The notes: generated by a model from the sequence alone, not told the origin. 64,000 nt of DNA from Pseudomonas fluorescens (GCF_004683905.1 NZ_CP038438.1:5580001-5644000), one strand, 5' to 3'; shown: positions 18,177 through 26,986, counted from the stretch's first letter. Translations and numbers: made by a program.

Positions 18177-18369
18177 CCCCTCACCCCAGCCCTCTCCCAA
18201 AGGGAGACGGAGCCGACCGCATCGCCTGTTCAAACTCCACCGACCTGAACGAACATTGTGATCTCAGGCTTGGCCAGACCAAGGTCACTGCGCAATCGCA
18301 GGTCGATGTAATTAGCCAATACCACTCGGTCGGTCCCCTCTCCCTCCGGGAGAGGGCTAGGGTGAGGGG
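18177..18369. repeat. Pair of CTCACCC-type intergenic hairpins
   Basis: CCCTCACCCCAGCCCTCTCC (from 18177) and an inverted copy ending GGGTGAGGGG (18335-18369) flank about 120 bases. It ends at the stop of etfB. Confidence 0.8.
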
Positions 18370-18371
18370 CT

Positions 18372-19142
18372 TCAGCGAACAACCCCTTCTTCAATCAGGA
18401 GTTTGAGGATCGCTTCAGCGCCGGCCTGCGCGGTGACGCCTTTAAGCACTTGTCCACCGCCGCCACTGGCTTTGGCGGTGGCAGCTTTCATGCGGTCCGC
18501 ACCGCTCTTGGCCTTGATCACCTTCAAACGTTTCGGCCGTGGCTTGGCCGGTTGCAGTGTGGAGACGGCCAGCAGTTCATCGTCCAGCACCTCAACGTCT
18601 TCGGCATTCAACACCCCGCGTCGCGCCGGACCGTAGGCACTCTGCCGAGGTTTGGGCGCGGCGTTATCCACAGTCGCCAGAAACGGCAGCTTCACCTTCA
18701 ACCGGCGCCGCTGCCCACGGGGCAAGGCTTGCAGCACCAGCGCCGAACCATCATTGATCGACTCGACCTGCGCCAGCCCCACCACCAGCGGCCAGCCCAG
18801 CCCTTCGGCGAGCAAGAACGGCAACATGCCCGAGCCTTCGCCGGTTTCCGCCTGAGTGCCGGTCAGCACTACCTGGGCGCCGGCATCACGCAGATACGCG
18901 GTCAGCGCCGGCAAGGCGTCGGCGCCAGCGGGTTGCTCCAGCACATGCAGCTGTTCCAGGCCCATGCCCAGATAGGCGCGCAGTGCCGGTTCCGCGACAT
19001 CCCCGGCATGCAGCACTTGCAGGTTATCCCCAGCCAGTTGCAGGCCCAGTTCTACGGCGCGCGCGTCCTGTTCGGCGCGGCGTGGCCGGCCCGAGGTCGG
19101 GTGGGCACCGATGGAAACCAGACTGATGATCTTTGTGCTCAT
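18372..19142 (-). CDS. etfB: Electron-transfer flavoprotein beta subunit (dimethylglycine branch)
   Basis: This 256-residue ETF beta-type protein starts at MSTKIISLVSIGAHP (19142), with AAGGAACGG upstream; a longer frame to 19163 has no ribosome site. The AMP/FAD-interface motif ETGEGSGMLPFLLAEGLGWPL (about 105-125) is typical of the ETF beta family. It is the last gene of the dgcA-dgcB-etfA-etfB string, 10 bases after etfA. In P. aeruginosa the corresponding genes act with DgcAB, so this ETF is inferred to carry electrons from dimethylglycine dehydrogenase rather than from acyl-CoA dehydrogenases. A perfect DnaA-box 9-mer lies inside the gene at 18664-18672. Confidence 0.9.
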   Translation of the reverse strand: MSTKIISLVSIGAHPTSGRPRRAEQDARAVELGLQLAGDNLQVLHAGDVAEPALRAYLGMGLEQLHVLEQPAGADALPALTAYLRDAGAQVVLTGTQAETGEGSGMLPFLLAEGLGWPLVVGLAQVESINDGSALVLQALPRGQRRRLKVKLPFLATVDNAAPKPRQSAYGPARRGVLNAEDVEVLDDELLAVSTLQPAKPRPKRLKVIKAKSGADRMKAATAKASGGGGQVLKGVTAQAGAEAILKLLIEEGVVR

Positions 19143-19152
19143 AACCCGTTCC

Positions 19153-20373
19153 TTAAGCCGCATCGCGCTTGGCTTCGTTGCGGTAAGCCGCTACCGCCGC
19201 GATCAACGCCTGAAGAATTTCCGCGCTCTCGCCAATCACCGACAGGTCGGCGCGTTTGATCATGTCGCAACCGGGGTCGAGGTTGATCGCCACCACCTTG
19301 TCGCAGGCACCGATGCCTTGCAGGTGCTGGATCGCCCCGGAGATACCCACAGCCACATAAACCCGTGCGGTGACCCAGGTGCCGGACGCACCGACCTGCC
19401 GATCACGCGCCATGAAGCCATCGTCCACCGCGACCCGCGAGGCGCCTTCGGTGGCGCCGAGTGCCGCAGCGGTCTGGTGGAATAACGCCCAGTCCTTGAC
19501 CCCGTTGCCGCCGGAGAAAATGAATTCGGCCTCGGCCATCGGAATCGCCGCCGGATCGACCGCCACCGCGCCAAGATCCTCGATCCGCGACAGGCTGCGC
19601 GCAATCGTTGTGGATAACTCCACTGGCAAGGCTTCGTGACGGGTTTCGCTGACCGGTTCCGCGCATTCGGCTGCGGCCAGAATCAAGCGTGCGACCGGTC
19701 GCGCCAGGTCTTGCAGGCCTGCGCCAGCGCGACCGATACACTCCTGATCCTTGACCTGCCAGACCCGCGTTGCCGGACGTTCGCCCAGTGCCGCGGCAAA
19801 ACGCCGACCGAGTTCACCACCACCGCTGCGGCTGTCCGGCAGCAGCCAGTGGCGCGGATTGAACTGGTTATCCACAGCCCGCAGGCCTTGCACCCGTTGC
19901 TCCGGTGCATAACCGCTGAATTGGTCGCCCTCCAGCACCAGCAAGCGATCGACGCCGGCCGTGGCGAAGGCGTTCTCTTTGTGCTCGCCAAACACCACCG
20001 CCAGCACCGCGCCGTCGTTGCCGGCCAGTTGATGAGCCAGGCCGAGCAAGTCGCGGTCGTGGCTGCTCAGGCGGCCGCCGACCATGTCCGGCACCACGCT
20101 GATGTAGAACGCCGGGGCTGGCACCTCATGCAGCGGCAACTGCACTTCAACCGTGGCCGAGCGTTTGACCGCCCCGCCCTGTTGCGCGCCGCTGCGATCG
20201 ATACGCTTGATGCCGTTGGGGCCGATGAATCCGATGCCGTGCAGGTTCTTGCGGATGACGCCATTGGGGCCCATCCAGCTGTGTTGCGCCGGTTGCATCG
20301 CCGCGTGCAACGGGTGCAGGCGGTTACGCGCAATCCATTCGGCGCGCGGGTCGCGGCGGATAATGTCGCTCAT
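19153..20373 (-). CDS. etfA: Electron-transfer flavoprotein alpha subunit (dimethylglycine branch)
   Basis: This 406-residue ETF alpha-type protein is about 90 residues longer than housekeeping ETF alpha because of an N-terminal extension (about 1-75, MSDIIRRDPRAEWIARNRLH...). The FAD-binding domain is clear: SGGNGVKDW, VGASGTWVTARVYVAVGISG, AIQHLQGI and AINLDPGCDMIKRAD. The first of these has Asn where the usual SGGRG has the FAD-contacting Arg. The start overlaps the dgcB stop (TGATG). It works with EtfB to carry electrons from DgcAB. Two perfect DnaA-box 9-mers lie in the coding region (19609 reverse, 19868 forward). Confidence 0.9.
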   Translation of the reverse strand: MSDIIRRDPRAEWIARNRLHPLHAAMQPAQHSWMGPNGVIRKNLHGIGFIGPNGIKRIDRSGAQQGGAVKRSATVEVQLPLHEVPAPAFYISVVPDMVGGRLSSHDRDLLGLAHQLAGNDGAVLAVVFGEHKENAFATAGVDRLLVLEGDQFSGYAPEQRVQGLRAVDNQFNPRHWLLPDSRSGGGELGRRFAAALGERPATRVWQVKDQECIGRAGAGLQDLARPVARLILAAAECAEPVSETRHEALPVELSTTIARSLSRIEDLGAVAVDPAAIPMAEAEFIFSGGNGVKDWALFHQTAAALGATEGASRVAVDDGFMARDRQVGASGTWVTARVYVAVGISGAIQHLQGIGACDKVVAINLDPGCDMIKRADLSVIGESAEILQALIAAVAAYRNEAKRDAA

Positions 20374-22322
20374 CAGTGGGCCTCCGCAGGTTCACGTTTG
20401 GCCGGTGCAGTCGGCTTGTTCGGCGCGGCGTCTTCGAGCAGCGCGTCGGCCACCAGTTCGGCGATGTCCTTGATCAACGGACGCGGTTCGACCACGCCTT
20501 CGAGCATCGCCGTGCACTGTGGACAACCCACCGCCACCAGCTCGGCGCCGGTCTCGCGGATGTCGTCCATGCGCATGTCGGGGATCCGCTGCTTGCCGGG
20601 AATGTCGGTGATCGGCGCACCGCCACCGCCGCCGCAGCAGCGCGAACGGAAGCCGGAACGTTGCATCTCTTTGACCTCGATGCCGAGGGCGCGCAGCACT
20701 TTGCGCGGTGCCTCGTACTCGCCGTTGTAGCGACCGAGGTAGCACGGGTCGTGGTAGGTCACGCTGTTGCCTTTGTGCTGACCAAGGTTCAGCGCACCGG
20801 CCTGGATGATTTCCGCCATGTAGGTGCTGTGGTGCTGCACCAGGTAGTTGCCGTCGAACGCGCCGTACTCGTTTTTCAGCACATGGAAGCTATGCGGATC
20901 GCAGGTGACGATGCGGTTGAAGCTGTATTTGGCCAGGGTCTGGATATTGCGTTTGGCGAGCAGCTGGAAGGTCGCTTCGTCGCCTAAACGCCGGGCCACG
21001 TCACCGCTGTCACGTTCTTCGAGGCCGAGTACGGCGAAGTCGACCTTCGCGGCTTTCAGCACTTTGACGAACGCACGCAAGGTGCGCTGGTTACGCATGT
21101 CGAAGGCACCGTCGCCGACCCAGAACAGCACGTCGGTGGATTTCTTTTCGCTAAGCAGAGTGAGGTTCAGATCCGCCGCCCAGTTCATCCGCCCGCCCGG
21201 AGCGAAACCGCCGGGGTTGTCAGTGGCGATCAGGTTTTCCAGGACCTCGGCCCCCTTGTTCGGGGTCGCGCCTTTTTCCAGCGTCAGATGGCGGCGCATG
21301 TCGACGATGGCGTCGACGTGCTCGATCATCATTGGGCATTCCTCGACGCAGGCGCGGCAGGTGGTGCACGACCACAGGGTTTCGGCATCGACCAGACCAT
21401 TGACGATCGGTTGATGCGGATTGCCGCTGTGCTCACCGATTGGCTTACCCGGATAAGGGCTACCGGCAAACTTCGCGTCAGTGCCGCCAGCCAGGCCGAC
21501 GACCATGTCCTGAATCAGCTTTTTCGGGTTCAGCGGCTGGCCGGCAGCGAAGGCCGGGCACGCCGCTTCGCACTTGCCGCACTGCACGCAGGCGTCAAAA
21601 CCGAGCAACTGGTTCCAGGTGAAATCCTTGGGTTTTTCCACACCGAGCGGCGCGCTTGGATCATTCAGATCCAGCGGTTTCAAACCGGTGGAACGACCGC
21701 CGCCAAAGCGCTCGGCGCGGCGGTGCCAGGCCAGGTGCAGGGCGCCGGCGAAGGCGTGCTTCATCGGCCCGCCCCAAGTCATGCCGAAGAACAGCTCCGA
21801 CACGCCCCACAAAACGCCGAGCCCGAGAATGGCCGCGAGCAGCCAGCCGCCGAAGTTTTCCGGGAGGATCCCGGCCACCGGCAGGGTCACCAGGAAGAAC
21901 GAGGCGGAGAAAGCCAGCAGGCTTTTCGGCAGGCGCATCCACGGGCCTTTCGACAACCGTGCCGGCGGGTTGAGCCGGCGCCGGTAAACGAAGAGCGCAC
22001 CGACGAACATCACCGCCGTCATCAGCAGCAGCGCATAGCCGAGGATACGGTTATGCAGGCCGAAACCGTGCACCAGAATCGCCAGCACGATCGACGCCAC
22101 CGCACCGCCCGCCGTGGCGACGTGGGTGTTGGCGATGTATTTGTCCCGCGCCACCACGTGGTGCAAGTCGACCATGTAACGCTTGGGCATGGCCAACAGG
22201 CCGCCGATCAGATCGACCTTCGAGGCCCGGCCCCGACGCCACATGGCCACCCGCCGCAACGCACCCAGCACCGCAAGGGCCAGAGCTGCGAACAACAGGA
22301 TTGGAAGAAGGGTGTTCAACAT
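20373..22322 (-). CDS. dgcB: Dimethylglycine catabolism iron-sulphur membrane protein
   Basis: This 649-residue protein is needed with DgcA for dimethylglycine demethylation. The N-terminal half has about five membrane segments (for example 3-21, 70-88, 95-112, 135-152, 158-180). Two ferredoxin 4Fe-4S sites follow: Cys245/248/251/255 and Cys319/322/325/329. The C-terminal half carries CCG-type heterodisulphide-reductase-like motifs (HDPCYLGRYN and CCGGGGG). The layout resembles GlpC/HdrD-type electron-transfer proteins, so it probably links flavoprotein electrons to the membrane quinone pool. A REPIN separates it from dgcA upstream, and its stop overlaps the etfA start. Confidence 0.93.
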   Translation of the reverse strand: MLNTLLPILLFAALALAVLGALRRVAMWRRGRASKVDLIGGLLAMPKRYMVDLHHVVARDKYIANTHVATAGGAVASIVLAILVHGFGLHNRILGYALLLMTAVMFVGALFVYRRRLNPPARLSKGPWMRLPKSLLAFSASFFLVTLPVAGILPENFGGWLLAAILGLGVLWGVSELFFGMTWGGPMKHAFAGALHLAWHRRAERFGGGRSTGLKPLDLNDPSAPLGVEKPKDFTWNQLLGFDACVQCGKCEAACPAFAAGQPLNPKKLIQDMVVGLAGGTDAKFAGSPYPGKPIGEHSGNPHQPIVNGLVDAETLWSCTTCRACVEECPMMIEHVDAIVDMRRHLTLEKGATPNKGAEVLENLIATDNPGGFAPGGRMNWAADLNLTLLSEKKSTDVLFWVGDGAFDMRNQRTLRAFVKVLKAAKVDFAVLGLEERDSGDVARRLGDEATFQLLAKRNIQTLAKYSFNRIVTCDPHSFHVLKNEYGAFDGNYLVQHHSTYMAEIIQAGALNLGQHKGNSVTYHDPCYLGRYNGEYEAPRKVLRALGIEVKEMQRSGFRSRCCGGGGGAPITDIPGKQRIPDMRMDDIRETGAELVAVGCPQCTAMLEGVVEPRPLIKDIAELVADALLEDAAPNKPTAPAKREPAEAH

Positions 22323-22376
22323 GGTGAAGCTCCCAAAGACCTCGGGTCTTGCAGGTCGAGTTGCCTTACTCGGTCA

Positions 22377-22469
22377 CTGTGGGAGCGAGCTTGCTCGCGA
22401 AGGCGGACTGACATTCAACATCGATGTCGACTGATCCACCGCTTTCGCGAGCAAGCTCGCTCCCACAGG
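22377..22469. repeat. REPIN-type inverted repeat inside the dgcA-dgcB interval
   Basis: TGTGGGAGCGAGCTTGCTCG and its inverted copy flank a spacer of about 40 bases. It sits between two genes that act together and are read in the same direction. Confidence 0.9.
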
Positions 22470-22484
22470 GTTGTGTGCAAGCCT

Positions 22485-24545
22485 TTAGAAGTCTTTACAC
22501 AGTCTGAGCGCGTCGTAGATGGCGGCGTGGGTATTACGCTGCGCCACGCAGTCGCCGATGCGGAACAGCAAGTAGCCGTCACCGGTGCTGCTCAACGATG
22601 GCTGCGGCTGGATCGCGAACAACGCTTCGACGTCGATCTGGCCCTTGTTGCGCGAACCCTCTTTGAGCGCGTAGTAGATTTCCTCATCCGGACGCACGCC
22701 GTTTTCCACCACCACCTGATCGACCACCCGCTCCTCTTTGGCGCCGGTGTATTCGTTCTCCAGCACCGCCACCAGCTTGTCGCCTTCGCGGTAGACCTTT
22801 TCCAGCATCATGTCGCCGGTCATGATCACTTCTTTCGGGTACATGCTGCGGTAGTAAGTCGGGAACGATGTACCGCCGATGGCCACGCCCGGTTTGATGT
22901 CGTCGGTAACGATCTCGACCTGGCTGCCCTTGTCGGCGAGGAAGTCGGCGACCGACATCCCGGTGAACTCGCAAATGGTGTCGTAGACCAGCACGTTCTT
23001 GCCCGGCGCGACCTTGCCGTCGAGCACGTCCCAGCTGCTGACTACCAACCCTTCGGCGGCGCCCCAGTGTTCGTTCTGCTCAAGGAACGGATGCCCACCG
23101 ACCGCCAGCACCACCACGTCCGGACGCAGATCCATAATGGTTGCCGCATCGGCCGCAGTGCCCAGACGCAGGTCGACTTTCAGCCGCGCCAGCTCCAGCT
23201 GGAACCAGCGGGTGATGCCGGCGATCTGGTCGCGCTGCGGCGCTTTCGACGCGGTAGTGATCTGCCCACCGATGAATTCTTTCTTCTCGAACAGGGTCAC
23301 GTCGTGGCCACGCTCGGCAGAGACGCGTGCTGCTTCCATCCCGGCCGGACCGGCACCAACGATCACCACTTTGCGTTTGACGCCTGTGGACTTTTCGATG
23401 ATGTGCGGCACGCCCATGTATTCACGGGAGGTCGCGGCGTTCTGGATGCACAGCACGTCCAGACCTTGATACTGACGGTCGATGCAGTAGTTGGCGCCGA
23501 CGCACTGTTTGATCTGGTCGATCTGGCCCATCTTGATCTTGGCAATCAGGTGCGGGTCGGCGATGTGCGCACGGGTCATGCCGACCATGTCGACGTAACC
23601 GCCTTCAAGGATGCGCGTGGCCTGGTTCGGGTCCTTGATGTTCTGCGCGTGCAGCACCGGCACCTTGACCACTTCCTTGATCCCGGCCGCCAGATGCAGG
23701 AACGGCTCCGGCGGATAGCTCATGTTCGGAATCACGTTGGCCAGGGTGTTGTGGGTGTCGCAACCCGAGCCGACGACGCCGATGAAATCGAGCATCCCGG
23801 TGTCGTCGTAATACTTGGCGATCTGCTTCATGTCCTCGTGGGACAAACCGTCCGGGTGGAACTCGTCACCGCAGATACGCATGCCCACGCAGAAGTCGTC
23901 ACCGACCTCGGCGCGCACGGCTTTCAGCACTTCCAGACCGAACTTCATCCGGCCTTCGAAGCTGCCACCCCATTCATCGGTACGCTTGTTGACGCGCGGG
24001 CTCCAGAACTGGTCGATCATGTGCTGGTGCACGGCCGACAGCTCGACGCCGTCCAGACCACCGGCTTTGGCGCGGCGCGCCGCCTGGGCGTAATTGCCGA
24101 TCACCCGCCAGATCTCTTCCGGCTCGATAGTCTTGCAGGTCGCACGGTGCACCGGTTCACGGATACCCGACGGCGACATCAGGGTCGGCCAGTGGAAACC
24201 GTCCCAACGTGAGCGTCGGCCCATGTGGGTAATCTGGATCATGATCTTGGCGCCGTGCTTGTGCATGGCGTCGGCCAGGTTCTGGAAGTGCGGAATGATC
24301 CGGTCGGTGGACAGATTGACCGAACTCCACCATTGCTGCGGACTGTCGATGGCGACCACCGACGAACCGCCGCAGATCGCCAGGCCAATGCCGCCCTTGG
24401 CTTTCTCTTCGTAGTATTTGACGTAGCGCTCGGTGGTCATGCCACCGTCGGTCGCGTAGACCTCGGCGTGCGCGGTGCTGAGCACGCGGTTGCGGATGGT
24501 CAGTTTGCCGATCTGGATCGGCTGGAACATTGCTTCGAAAGCCAT
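22485..24545 (-). CDS. dgcA: Dimethylglycine dehydrogenase, flavin/Fe-S subunit
   Basis: This 686-residue member of the trimethylamine-dehydrogenase/dienoyl-CoA-reductase family demethylates dimethylglycine to sarcosine. An N-terminal FMN barrel (about 1-340, old-yellow-enzyme type; GVELSAVHQHMIDQFWSP near 166-183) is followed by a cluster-binding segment and a C-terminal dinucleotide-binding pair (VVIVGAGPAGMEAARVSAERGHDV near 391-414). The cluster segment is C348-x2-A351-x2-C354-x11-C366: one of the four Cys expected from trimethylamine dehydrogenase is Ala. The gene follows a DUF5943 gene by 15 bases. Electrons presumably pass to EtfAB and DgcB. Confidence 0.93.
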   Translation of the reverse strand: MAFEAMFQPIQIGKLTIRNRVLSTAHAEVYATDGGMTTERYVKYYEEKAKGGIGLAICGGSSVVAIDSPQQWWSSVNLSTDRIIPHFQNLADAMHKHGAKIMIQITHMGRRSRWDGFHWPTLMSPSGIREPVHRATCKTIEPEEIWRVIGNYAQAARRAKAGGLDGVELSAVHQHMIDQFWSPRVNKRTDEWGGSFEGRMKFGLEVLKAVRAEVGDDFCVGMRICGDEFHPDGLSHEDMKQIAKYYDDTGMLDFIGVVGSGCDTHNTLANVIPNMSYPPEPFLHLAAGIKEVVKVPVLHAQNIKDPNQATRILEGGYVDMVGMTRAHIADPHLIAKIKMGQIDQIKQCVGANYCIDRQYQGLDVLCIQNAATSREYMGVPHIIEKSTGVKRKVVIVGAGPAGMEAARVSAERGHDVTLFEKKEFIGGQITTASKAPQRDQIAGITRWFQLELARLKVDLRLGTAADAATIMDLRPDVVVLAVGGHPFLEQNEHWGAAEGLVVSSWDVLDGKVAPGKNVLVYDTICEFTGMSVADFLADKGSQVEIVTDDIKPGVAIGGTSFPTYYRSMYPKEVIMTGDMMLEKVYREGDKLVAVLENEYTGAKEERVVDQVVVENGVRPDEEIYYALKEGSRNKGQIDVEALFAIQPQPSLSSTGDGYLLFRIGDCVAQRNTHAAIYDALRLCKDF

Positions 24546-24560
24546 GGCGGGTTCCTCGAC

Positions 24561-25091
24561 TTACAACGGCTTGACGGTGAACAGGCCGTCGTCGTGGCCT
24601 TCTTCGGAGCCACCGTAGACTTGCTCGGCAACCGTACGAATCTTGCTGCCGCGCGCCTCAAGAATCTGATCCATGGCGCCGGCAAACCAGCCGGTGAACA
24701 TGTAGTCAACCTTGCGCCCGACCTTGCCGTACACATAGACGAATGCCGAGTGTTCGAGCTTGACGCTGGCGGTGCCTTTGTCGAGGTCGATGTCCTGAAT
24801 CTTGAACAGGCCCCAGCCGCGTTGTGACAGGCGCTTCATGTAGTGCTCGAACACCGCGACGCCTTCCAGGCCGTGACATTCGGCTTCTTTTTCACACCAG
24901 TGCCAGGCGGACTTGTAGCCAGCCTTGTAGAGGATCTCGGCGTAGGCTTCGGCGCCCAGCACTTCCTCGATGCCCATGTGGTTGTTGACGAAGAAGTGAC
25001 GCGGCACGTAGAGCATCGGCAGGGCGTCGGAGGTCCAGACACCGGTCTCGCTGTCGACTTCGATTGGCAATTGCGGGGCGATCTTGGCCAT
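24561..25091 (-). CDS. DUF5943 protein of the dimethylglycine operon
   Basis: This 176-residue soluble protein has no signal peptide or membrane segment. The sequence (LYVPRHFFVNNHMGIEEVLG..., WGLFKIQDIDLDKGTASVKLEHSAFVY, MFTGWFAGAMDQIL) recalls V4R/NO-binding-like small-molecule domains, but this likeness is by eye only. It lies between the M19 dipeptidase gene and dgcA and is preserved at this position in other pseudomonads, so a role in dimethylglycine demethylation is likely. Its biochemical function is not known to me. Confidence 0.8.
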   Translation of the reverse strand: MAKIAPQLPIEVDSETGVWTSDALPMLYVPRHFFVNNHMGIEEVLGAEAYAEILYKAGYKSAWHWCEKEAECHGLEGVAVFEHYMKRLSQRGWGLFKIQDIDLDKGTASVKLEHSAFVYVYGKVGRKVDYMFTGWFAGAMDQILEARGSKIRTVAEQVYGGSEEGHDDGLFTVKPL

Positions 25092-25135
25092 GGAAACTTA
25101 ACTCCAGAAAAATTTAGATTCAGTGTTGGCCGCAG

Positions 25136-25170
25136 CCCTCACCCCAGCCCTCTCCCCGAGGGAGAGGGGG
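25136..25170. repeat. CTCACCC-type hairpin
   Basis: CCCTCACCCCAGCCCTCTCC followed by a GGGAGAGGGG return arm, in the gap between the dipeptidase and DUF5943 genes. Confidence 0.75.
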
Positions 25171-25197
25171 CAGCTCGGCGGCGGTCTTGAGTAAGCG

Positions 25198-26175
25198 TTA
25201 CTCGCCCCAGACGTCTTTGAGGACGTTGACCCAGTTCTCGCCCATGATCTTGCGCACCACACGCTCGGAGTGGCCGCGCTTGAGCAGGGTTTCGGTCAGG
25301 TTCGGGAACTCGCCGACGGTGCGGATGCCCAGCGGGTTGATGATCTTGCCGAAGCTGGTCAGACGACGGGCGTAGCCCTTGTCGTGGGTCAGGTATTCGA
25401 AGAAGTCCTGGCCGTGACCCTGGGTGAAGTCGGTGCCGATGCCGATGGCGTCTTCGCCGACAATGTTCATGGTGTATTCGATGGCTTCGGCGTAATCGTC
25501 GATGGTTGAATCGATGCCCTTGGCGAGGAACGGCGCGAACATGGTCACGCCGACAAAACCGCCGTGGTCAGCAATGAACTTCAGTTCAGCATCGGACTTG
25601 TTGCGTGGGTGCTCTTTCAGACCCGACGGCAGGCAGTGGGAATAGCAGACTGGTTTTTTCGATTCGAGGATGACTTCTTCGGACGTCTTGGAGCCGACGT
25701 GGGACAGGTCGCACATGACGCCGACGCGGTTCATCTCGGCGACGATTTCGCGGCCGAAGCCCGACAGGCCGCCGTCACGCTCGTAGCAACCGGTGCCGAC
25801 CAGGTTCTGGGTGTTGTAGCACATCTGCACGATGCCGACGCCGAGCTGTTTGAACACCTCGACATAGCCGATCTGGTCTTCGAACGCGTGGGCGTTCTGG
25901 AAGCCGAAAAGGATGCCGGTCTTGCCCTGCTCCTTGGCGCGGCGGATGTCGGCGGTGGTGCGCACCGGCATCACCAGGTCACTGTTTTCGCGGATCAGCT
26001 TCTGGCTGGCGGCAATATTGTTCACGGTCGCCTGAAAGCCTTCCCACACCGACACAGTGCAGTTGGCCGCCGTCAGACCGCCCTTGCGCATGTCTTCGAA
26101 CAGCTCGCGGTTCCATTTGGCAATGATCAGACCGTCGATAACGATGCTGTCGGCGTGTAATTCGGCTGGGCTCAT
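25198..26175 (-). CDS. M19-family membrane dipeptidase-like protein
   Basis: This 325-residue protein of the renal dipeptidase (peptidase M19) family starts at MSPAELHADSIVIDG (26175) behind AAGGGGA. Family signs are CDLSHVG (about 175-181), the SHC of KPVCYSHCLPSG, and GIGTDFTQGHG (about 255-265). The usual N-terminal HxD is represented by the segment DGLIIAKWN, in which the His/Asp pair is not evident, so the binuclear zinc site may be altered. It is the first gene of the run dipeptidase-DUF5943-dgcA-dgcB-etfA-etfB. A peptide substrate is doubtful in this context, and a role in betaine or dimethylglycine metabolism is inferred from conserved position. Confidence 0.85.
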   Translation of the reverse strand: MSPAELHADSIVIDGLIIAKWNRELFEDMRKGGLTAANCTVSVWEGFQATVNNIAASQKLIRENSDLVMPVRTTADIRRAKEQGKTGILFGFQNAHAFEDQIGYVEVFKQLGVGIVQMCYNTQNLVGTGCYERDGGLSGFGREIVAEMNRVGVMCDLSHVGSKTSEEVILESKKPVCYSHCLPSGLKEHPRNKSDAELKFIADHGGFVGVTMFAPFLAKGIDSTIDDYAEAIEYTMNIVGEDAIGIGTDFTQGHGQDFFEYLTHDKGYARRLTSFGKIINPLGIRTVGEFPNLTETLLKRGHSERVVRKIMGENWVNVLKDVWGE

Positions 26176-26409
26176 CAGGCGTCCCCTTATTGGCGATTCA
26201 TGCGCCGAATCGTCTGCCGGCGCTTTGGGGCCAGCATATGCCTCGGTGCCGGGGCGACCGGGTGCAAAAACGACAGGGGAATTGCCGAAAGCGTCAATCC
26301 GCGACAAAGGGTCGCCAGGCGTCCCGATCAGCTACCTGTTCAAGCCCGCCAGCTTGAGCCAGAATCTGGCGCATCTTGGATACACCACTGGATTAGAGCG
26401 GCGACAACC

Positions 26410-26811
26410 ATGAAATCGATCTTCCTGGCCCTGGCACTGATTGCGACCGGCGTACACGCCGCCGAAGAGACCGACAACAACCCGTGCGACGCGGTGGAAA
26501 ACGACGTCCAGACCCTGGAATGCTCGACCTACAGCCGCAGCACCGCCGAAGACCTGCTCAAGGACAATTACGCCAGCCTCAACGAGCGCATGCAGGCCAC
26601 ATACGGCAAAAACGCCGCGCAACTGGCCGACATCACCGCCAAACTGAAAACCGCCCAGCAACAATGGCTGAAAACCCGCGACGCCGATTGCGCCGTGGAA
26701 GCCTTCCCGGCCACCGAAGGCAGCAAAGCGTTCAAGATTGCGCAGAATGACTGTGTGGCACGGATGAGTGACGAACGGTCGGAGTTTTTGGAGTCGATTG
26801 GGCAGGAATGA
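26410..26811 (+). CDS. LprI/DUF1311-family secreted protein
   Basis: This 133-residue protein has a clear signal peptide (MKSIFLALALIATGVHA, cleavage near residue 17). The mature part carries the LprI-type lysozyme-inhibitor pattern: Cys residues at NPCDAV, TLECS, DCAVEAF and NDCVARM, with L...Y..L...M and QQQWLKTRDADC helices. LprI-like domains are found in lysozyme inhibitors and in many periplasmic proteins of unknown role, so inhibitor activity is not certain. It is probably a monocistronic gene, divergent from the dipeptidase operon. Confidence 0.82.
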   Translation: MKSIFLALALIATGVHAAEETDNNPCDAVENDVQTLECSTYSRSTAEDLLKDNYASLNERMQATYGKNAAQLADITAKLKTAQQQWLKTRDADCAVEAFPATEGSKAFKIAQNDCVARMSDERSEFLESIGQE

Positions 26812-26986
26812 TCCTGAATGTTCCGCTGAAAGCTGGAACTGCCTCCAGCTTTCAGCCGCACTATCCCCTCTTCCTACAAAGTACTCCGACCTCGCCTACA
26901 CAAATTTCTTGAACGCCCGAAGCTGCGGGCCTTTCACGCAACATGCTGTCAACGATTGTTGATTGGCCTCCGAAGAAACATAAGCA

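Noticed and set aside
17250..18371. DnaA-box cluster as the chromosomal origin oriC
   Set aside because: Pseudomonas oriC lies by dnaA and rpmH; neither is here and no AT-rich unwinding element was evident.
21288..24212. 974-codon open frame on the plus strand
   Set aside because: It runs antisense through dgcB, a REPIN and dgcA, which no real gene would do, and shows no domain.
26176..26409. GCGAC cores upstream of the dipeptidase-dgc operon as a GbdR operator
   Set aside because: Cores at 26254, 26270 and 26301 are not spaced 20-21 bases apart, so the motif is not supported there by eye.
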